A DNA stretch of 55,127 nt from an uncultured Butyricicoccus sp. (GTDB lineage: Bacteria > Bacillota > Clostridia > Oscillospirales > Butyricicoccaceae). A program made the position numbers and the translations under genes. Shown piece by piece: positions 50,831 through 55,127 of the stretch; the stretch's first letter is position 1; each line of letters opens with the position of its first letter. The stretch is from assembly GCF_944381005.1 (NCBI RefSeq), contig NZ_CALWJM010000014.1, positions 1 to 55,127 on the forward strand. Reading direction: 5' to 3'. The notes under the pieces are model-generated. The model did no database searches. It saw only the letters and a program-made list of their open reading frames with translations, and was not told the origin of the DNA.

Positions 50831-51774
50831 GCCGTTGGTATCTAGGACTGGATACCTCCAATTATCGCACATCGGCTGCGCTGTTTGATGCGCAAACCGG
50901 GCAATGGCACAATTGTGGCCGTTTGTTGGATGTTCCAGATGGGGCGATTGGCCTGCGGCAGTCGGATGCGTTGTTCCAGCATACACTGCATTTACACGAA
51001 ATGATTGCCGGTTTACCGGTTGGTATTGCATCGCAAATTCGGGCGGTGTGCGTATCGACCAGACCAAGAGCCGTAGAAGGCTCCTATATGCCATGCTTTC
51101 TGGCAGGAGAAAATGTGGCGCGTAGTGTGGCGCATTTGCTCGGCGTACCGCTGTATGTGTGTTCGCATCAACAAGGACATTTGGCAGCGGCGGCACTGTC
51201 TGCACATGTGCTCGACTGGCTGTTACATCGTGCGTTTTATGCGTGGCATTTGTCGGGAGGAACCACCGAACTTTTGCGCGTGGAGCCGGGAAAGGATGGC
51301 TGTCCGCAAGCCAATTGTATCGGTGGAACGACAGACCTTGCGGCAGGTCAATTGGTTGACCGAGCGGGTGCGCGCTTGGGATTGCATTTTCCAGCAGGTG
51401 CGGAATTGGAACAGCTGGCCAAACAGTCTCAGAGCACAGAGTTTTTTTGTCCAAAGGTAAAGGACTGTAAATTTTCCTTGTCCGGAATGGAAAATAAGAT
51501 AAATGATTTGTGTGCAGCACAGACCGAACCACAGGCAGTTGCATCATTTACTATACGCACCATCGCGGCTGCGATTGAGCAGGCAACCAAACAGGCGATG
51601 GAAAAAGAAAAATTGCCGGTGCTGTGCGCGGGTGGTGTGATGAGCAACCAGTATTTACAAATGCGCATGGCGCGTGTATTCGATGCGCGGTTTGCCGAAC
51701 CGGTTCTTTCGGGAGACAATGCGGTCGGTGCGGCGGTTTTGGCTGCGGTGCAGCAGGGAGAACAACTGGTATGA
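50827..51774 (+). CDS. TsaD/Kae1-like protein (paralogue type)
   Basis: A 315-aa member of the Kae1/TsaD (peptidase M22-like) group. It has YLGLDTSNYRTSAAL, the metal motif HQQGHLAAA, HLSGGTTELLRV and C-terminal CAGGVMSNQYL with GDNAVGAAV. True TsaD makes the t6A base with TsaB/TsaE, but the position between nusB and xseA and the altered HLSGGTTEL segment suggest a paralogue whose job I cannot name. Overlaps the nusB and xseA genes (ATGA). Confidence 0.85.
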   Translation: MSRWYLGLDTSNYRTSAALFDAQTGQWHNCGRLLDVPDGAIGLRQSDALFQHTLHLHEMIAGLPVGIASQIRAVCVSTRPRAVEGSYMPCFLAGENVARSVAHLLGVPLYVCSHQQGHLAAAALSAHVLDWLLHRAFYAWHLSGGTTELLRVEPGKDGCPQANCIGGTTDLAAGQLVDRAGARLGLHFPAGAELEQLAKQSQSTEFFCPKVKDCKFSLSGMENKINDLCAAQTEPQAVASFTIRTIAAAIEQATKQAMEKEKLPVLCAGGVMSNQYLQMRMARVFDARFAEPVLSGDNAVGAAVLAAVQQGEQLV

Positions 51775-53072
51775 GCCATATCTACTCAGTCACACAGCTC
51801 AATCAGCAAATCAAGAGCTTGTTGGAAAGCAATCCGGTTTTTCGCAATGTGTTTATACAGGGAGAAATCTCCAATTATAAGCAGCATACATCGGGGCATC
51901 ATTATATGACGCTCAAAGATGCGGGTGGTGCGATTGGTGCGGTTTTGTTCCGTGCAGATGCCATGCGCTTGCGTTTTCGATTGGAAAATGGAATGAAAGT
52001 GATTGCACGTGGGCGTATCAGCTCTTTTCCAAAAACCGGGCAGATACAACTGTATCTGGCAGACCTGATGCCTGATGGCGCAGGCGCTTTGCATATGGCA
52101 TTTGAACGGCTCAAACAAAAGCTGTATATAGAAGGGCTGTTCGACGAACAGCACAAAAGACAGCTTCCAGAGATGCCGCAAACTATTGCGTTGGTAACTT
52201 CGCCAACCGGTGCCGCAGTACGCGATATGATTCGTATTTTAGGGCGGCGTTATCCGTTAGCACAGGTTGAAGTGTGGCCAGTTTTGGTGCAGGGTGAAAA
52301 TGCTGCGCAGTCGATTGCACAGACATTGGAACGGGTCAATCTGCACAGCAAAGCCGATGTGATTATAACCGGCCGTGGGGGCGGTTCACTGGAAGATTTG
52401 TGGGCATTTAATGAAGAAATCGTGGCAAGGGCGATTTATAACAGTCGGATTCCGGTAATTTCTGCTGTTGGACATGAGCCGGATGTAACGATTGCAGATT
52501 TTGTGGCTGATTTGCGCGCTTCAACGCCATCGGCAGCGGCAGAACTTGCTGTTCCAGACCAAGCAGAGTTGCGCATGACGGTAGACCACGCACAAATGCG
52601 CTTGACGACGGCATTACAAAACCGAATGAAGCGGGAATCCATGCGTTTGGATGGTTTGTATAACCGCTTACGTCAGCGCACACCAGCATATTATTTGGCA
52701 GATAAGCGACAACAGATTTTGCAGTTGGAGACGCGGTTACAGCAGGCGCAGAAACATCGAATGGAGCGTGCGCAGACTGTGCTTGGTGTGCAAACGCAAC
52801 GATTGCACACTGGTATACACCGACAACAAGAGCGATTGCGCAGTCGGTTTACCGCCTGTGCGGGACGGTTGGACGCACTGAGTCCGCTGCGTGTGTTGTC
52901 GCGTGGTTTTTCAGTCGTGACCAATGCGGACAATCAAGTTGTTACCAACAGTGAATCCTTAAACACAGGAGACAAGGTTACGTTGCGTTTTGCGCAGGGT
53001 ACCGCCCAAGCAAGGATTCAAACCGTACAGAAATCGAGGAAAGAACATCATGCCCAAAAAACAAACATTTGA
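51771..53072 (+). CDS. xseA: Exodeoxyribonuclease VII large subunit
   Basis: A 433-aa subunit with ATG at 51771 overlapping the previous stop; a longer frame from 51624 overlaps the tsaD-like gene. It has the OB-fold start SVTQLNQQIKSLLESNPVFRN, FIQGEISNYKQHTSGHHYMTL, and the catalytic DVIITGRGGGSLEDLWAFNEE and SAVGHEPDVTIADFVADLRASTPSAAAE motifs, then long coiled coils. ExoVII degrades single-stranded DNA. It overlaps xseB by 23 bp. Confidence 0.95.
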   Translation: MSHIYSVTQLNQQIKSLLESNPVFRNVFIQGEISNYKQHTSGHHYMTLKDAGGAIGAVLFRADAMRLRFRLENGMKVIARGRISSFPKTGQIQLYLADLMPDGAGALHMAFERLKQKLYIEGLFDEQHKRQLPEMPQTIALVTSPTGAAVRDMIRILGRRYPLAQVEVWPVLVQGENAAQSIAQTLERVNLHSKADVIITGRGGGSLEDLWAFNEEIVARAIYNSRIPVISAVGHEPDVTIADFVADLRASTPSAAAELAVPDQAELRMTVDHAQMRLTTALQNRMKRESMRLDGLYNRLRQRTPAYYLADKRQQILQLETRLQQAQKHRMERAQTVLGVQTQRLHTGIHRQQERLRSRFTACAGRLDALSPLRVLSRGFSVVTNADNQVVTNSESLNTGDKVTLRFAQGTAQARIQTVQKSRKEHHAQKTNI

Positions 53073-53286
53073 ACAAGCTATGGAGCGGTTGGAAGAGATT
53101 GTATGTCAACTGGAAAAAGGCGATGTTCCGCTGGAGGACAGTCTACATTTGTTTGAGGAAGGCGCGAAACTGGCAGCTTCTTTACATGTGCAGCTGGATA
53201 AAGCCGAACAAAAGGTTATACAAATGACGGTTGACCAGAATGGTGCCGTGCAGCAAGAACCGTTTGCTATGCAGGAGGATGTCTGA
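53050..53286 (+). CDS. xseB: Exodeoxyribonuclease VII small subunit
   Basis: A 78-aa protein with ATG at 53050 behind TCGAGGAAAG, inside the end of xseA. It has FEQAMERLEEIVCQLEKGDVPL and EDSLHLFEEGAKLA, the standard XseB helical hairpin. Upstream codons would duplicate xseA sequence and lack a ribosome site. The stop overlaps the ispA ATG. Confidence 0.93.
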   Translation: MPKKQTFEQAMERLEEIVCQLEKGDVPLEDSLHLFEEGAKLAASLHVQLDKAEQKVIQMTVDQNGAVQQEPFAMQEDV

Positions 53287-54176
53287 TGCAATTTTCACAA
53301 CGCTTGCAAGAATATATTCAGACGATTGAACGCGCACTCGATGAGTATTTGACCGTACAAGGCTGTACCGGTCAGCAGTCGATTGTTGAAGCCATGCGAT
53401 ATTCTGCACTGGCGGGCGGAAAGCGGTTACGTCCGGTGCTGACGATGGAATTTTGCCGCGTGAGTGGTGGACAACCACAAGATGCCTTGCCGTTTGCCTG
53501 TGCGCTGGAAATGATTCACACTTATTCGCTTATTCACGATGACCTGCCTTGCATGGACGATGATGATTTACGCCGTGGCCGTCCCACCAGTCATAAAGTT
53601 TATGGCGAGGGAATGGCTGTGCTTGCTGGAGATGCACTGTTGACCTATGCGTTTGAAACAGCGGCGGGAGCGGCTCAAAATCCGAGGTTGACAGCCCAGC
53701 AGATGGTACAGGCGGTTGGTGTGCTGGCGCATGAGGCGGGTTACTTTAGTATGATTGGCGGTCAGGTGCTTGACCTAGCCGCAGAGCACAAGCAGTTATC
53801 ATATGAAGAACTGGTCGATTTACAGGATAAGAAAACAGGCGGTCTTATCCGTGCGGCGACGCAGATGGGCTGCATTGTGGGTGGTGCCACCGCCCAGCAG
53901 ATGCAGGCAGCGAAAATTTATGCAGACCGGTTAGGACTGGCGTTCCAGATTCAGGATGATATTTTGGATATTGAGGGCGACCAGAGCGTTTTTGGCAAAC
54001 CGATTGGCTCGGATGAAAAAAGTGGAAAATCGACCTTTCCCAAGCTGCTTGGGCTGTCTGCGTGCCGAAAAATGGTGCGTGAACTGACCGACGAGGCAAC
54101 AGAAGCGGTCAAAGTTTTTCCGTCCAGTGATTTTTTGATTGAGTTGGCAGAGCAGTTGGTTGACCGTAGAAGTTGA
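53286..54176 (+). CDS. ispA: Farnesyl diphosphate synthase
   Basis: A 296-aa prenyltransferase that makes C15 (and C10) isoprenoid diphosphates. The first aspartate-rich motif is HDDLPCMDDDDLRRGR, the second QDDILDIEGD, with AGGKRLRPVL and GSDEKSGKSTFPKLLG around them. It follows xseB by overlap and closes the protein part of the operon. The gene set upstream of the large RNA matches the known setting of OLE RNAs. Confidence 0.95.
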   Translation: MQFSQRLQEYIQTIERALDEYLTVQGCTGQQSIVEAMRYSALAGGKRLRPVLTMEFCRVSGGQPQDALPFACALEMIHTYSLIHDDLPCMDDDDLRRGRPTSHKVYGEGMAVLAGDALLTYAFETAAGAAQNPRLTAQQMVQAVGVLAHEAGYFSMIGGQVLDLAAEHKQLSYEELVDLQDKKTGGLIRAATQMGCIVGGATAQQMQAAKIYADRLGLAFQIQDDILDIEGDQSVFGKPIGSDEKSGKSTFPKLLGLSACRKMVRELTDEATEAVKVFPSSDFLIELAEQLVDRRS

Positions 54177-54245
54177 ATAAAATTGTATCGTTCGCATAAA
54201 ATTTACATACAACCGCTTGAAAAAACACAGCGATTGTGGTAACTT
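54173..54245 (+). promoter_or_regulatory. Candidate promoters before the large RNA
   Basis: Two weak options: TTGAAT (54173-54178), 18 bp, TAAAAT (54197-54202); and TTGAAA (54217-54222), 17 bp, TAACTT (54240-54245). The second would start transcription near 54252, at the closing stem of the RNA. Transcription could equally continue from the nusB-ispA operon. Confidence 0.3.
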
Positions 54246-54250
54246 ATCCG

Positions 54251-54901
54251 TGTGACGCAGTATTCTAGTCAGGCGGTTTCTCCCCAGGATGGGCCTAAAA
54301 ATCCATCGAAGGGCATATCGATGAAGTCTCTGGTGCTTGCTTCTTACGCCCAGTTTGGGGTGGGTGCTGGGGGTTAAGGCTTTAGGGCGCGTTTCAATGG
54401 CATGAAATACCGACCCTATTGCCGTGGAGACCCGACGCTGTGGGACACCTATAGCATTCCCTGTGAATTGATGGATGTCCTACGGCCCGGGGTGAAACCT
54501 GTAATGCGGTGCAGCGAAAGACGCACAGGAACTGACCGGCCAGTCGGGCCTGTGCGGCGCCTCAACGTGCTGTGTACAGAGTAGCCTGCCTTGCGTGGTT
54601 ATGGTGGATGTGATACCCACCTGCCGACTTATGGCCATAAGTCTGGCGGGCATTGATTGCTGAAACCATAGCTGCAAAAGAGGCTAAGGAGAACACCGAA
54701 CCTGTCGTGGAAATCACCTAGGCTGTCTGAAATATGGGCGGGCGTGGGATTGCAGTGCGGACTCAGTGGCAATTCGGTCCCGGATGTGGTGACACTCCGG
54801 CGCGGGCTTTCATGGGAAACCACCGGAGCGGCGACGCACGGCAGCCTTCGGGGAAATCCAACCGAACCTAAGCCGCAAGATTTACCACCCCCGCTGTCAC
54901 A
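54251..54901 (+). ncRNA. ole: Large structured RNA, probable OLE RNA
   Basis: About 650 nt without a credible gene. The ends pair (TGTGAC 54251-54256 with GTCACA 54896-54901). Long-range pairing GGTTTCTCCCC (54275-54285) with GGGGTGAAACC (54489-54499) and local hairpins (GCACAGG/CCTGTGC at 54523 and 54549; GACTTATGG/CCATAAGTC at 54626-54643; CTCCGG/CCGGAG at 54795 and 54823) show a highly folded RNA. Size (family average about 610 nt) and position after nusB-xseA-xseB-ispA match the OLE (ornate large extremophilic) RNAs, membrane-associated with the OapA protein. I cannot run a covariance search, so the class rests on context, length and fold. RNase P and tmRNA are excluded by length and missing signatures. 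Confidence 0.72.
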
Positions 54902-54920
54902 TTTTTTATGTCGTACAATG

Positions 54921-54950
54921 GCCTGAAACGTATGTTTCGGGCTTTCTTTA
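54921..54950 (+). terminator. Terminator after the large RNA
   Basis: 9-bp arms (GCCTGAAAC / GTTTCGGGC, one G-T pair) with loop GTAT, then TTTCTTTA. It would end the RNA about 50 nt after its closing stem and separate it from the next gene. Confidence 0.8.
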
Positions 54951-55045
54951 CAGTTTGAAAGAACCAGTTTATTAAGAGACTAACTATTAAAAGTCAAGCC
55001 CCGAAATAAAGATGTTGCAGATTTTTGCACCTACCGAGAAATGGT

Positions 55046-55127
55046 ATGACAAGTAGAGCGTCGCAGGCGGCGCCCTGGGAGAAGATTATAGGAATGATTA
55101 ACCTGCTTTGCGGTAAGGCTGACCAGA
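55046..55127 (+). CDS. 5' end of a downstream gene, possibly the OLE-associated membrane protein
   Basis: An open frame from ATG 55046 runs to the window end without a stop: 27 residues, MTSRASQAAPWEKIIGM then INLLCGKADQ. An alternative in-frame ATG is at 55094. The ribosome sites are weak (GAGAAATGG or ATAGGA). It does not match the start of dxs. In genomes with OLE RNA, the gene right after the RNA is commonly oapA, which encodes a small multi-span membrane protein. The hydrophobic IIGMINLL stretch would suit that, but 27 residues are too few to decide. Confidence 0.35.
   Translation, partial: MTSRASQAAPWEKIIGMINLLCGKADQ

Noticed and set aside
54402..54584. Small open frames inside the large RNA
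   Set aside because: They lie in strongly paired stretches, have no ribosome site and no recognisable sequence.
54251..54901. RNase P RNA or tmRNA as the identity of the large RNA
   Set aside because: One segment (ACAGAGTAGCCTGCC) recalls RNase P, but the GAGGAAAGTCC core is missing and the length is about 250 nt too great; no tmRNA-type TTCGA...CCA end is present.
1..55127. CRISPR arrays, tRNA or rRNA genes, insertion sequences
   Set aside because: No regularly spaced repeats, cloverleaf ends, rRNA segments or transposase genes were found by reading; the four palindromes are thousands of bases apart.

Overview
The window reads as a chromosomal segment of an anaerobic, spore-forming, butyrate-producing Firmicute, probably an Oscillospirales/Butyricicoccaceae-like clostridium (my inference). 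The support is three-fold: sporulation genes (cotJA, spoIIID, spmA, spmB), a complete acetyl-CoA-to-crotonyl-CoA set next to a 4-hydroxybutyrate branch, and a housekeeping block with clostridial gene order. No rRNA, tRNA, CRISPR array or insertion sequence was seen.

Region 1 (1-about 21715) is the late half of a contractile-tailed prophage (HK97-type head, XkdK/M/N/P/Q/S/T-like tail), all on the + strand. The order is HNH endonuclease, small and large terminase, portal, ClpP-like protease, capsid, connectors, sheath, tube, tail chaperone with a -1 frameshift, tape measure, LysM protein, baseplate, fibre/FN3 proteins, lysis genes. Integrase and repressor lie outside the window. A 17-bp palindrome recurs four times in this region only. 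The right end of the prophage breaks the spore-coat gene cotJB after codon 15.

Region 2 (21716-24124) holds cotJA, spoIIID, an AbrB-like regulator and spmAB. Region 3 (24160-32258, - strand) is a fermentation cluster. 4-hydroxybutyrate dehydrogenase, a CoA-transferase and 4-hydroxybutyryl-CoA dehydratase feed crotonyl-CoA from the succinate side. Thiolase, 3-hydroxybutyryl-CoA dehydrogenase and crotonase feed it from acetyl-CoA. Region 4 (32331-35047) is a polar amino-acid ABC transporter.

Region 5 (35114-50257) holds a YhaN-like ATPase, RNase Y, a pgeF/lipoprotein/mnmA/EamA/CPBP run, pth, a FakA-like kinase with an Asp23 protein, lexA with its operators, and recG. Region 6 (50284-55127) is a nusB, tsaD-like, xseA, xseB, ispA operon followed by a roughly 650-nt structured RNA that I take to be an OLE RNA. 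A terminator and the start of a downstream ORF, possibly the OLE-associated membrane protein, close the window.

The two observations most worth following are the prophage interrupting cotJB beside sporulation regulators (a possible skin-like, developmentally excised element) and the OLE RNA candidate.
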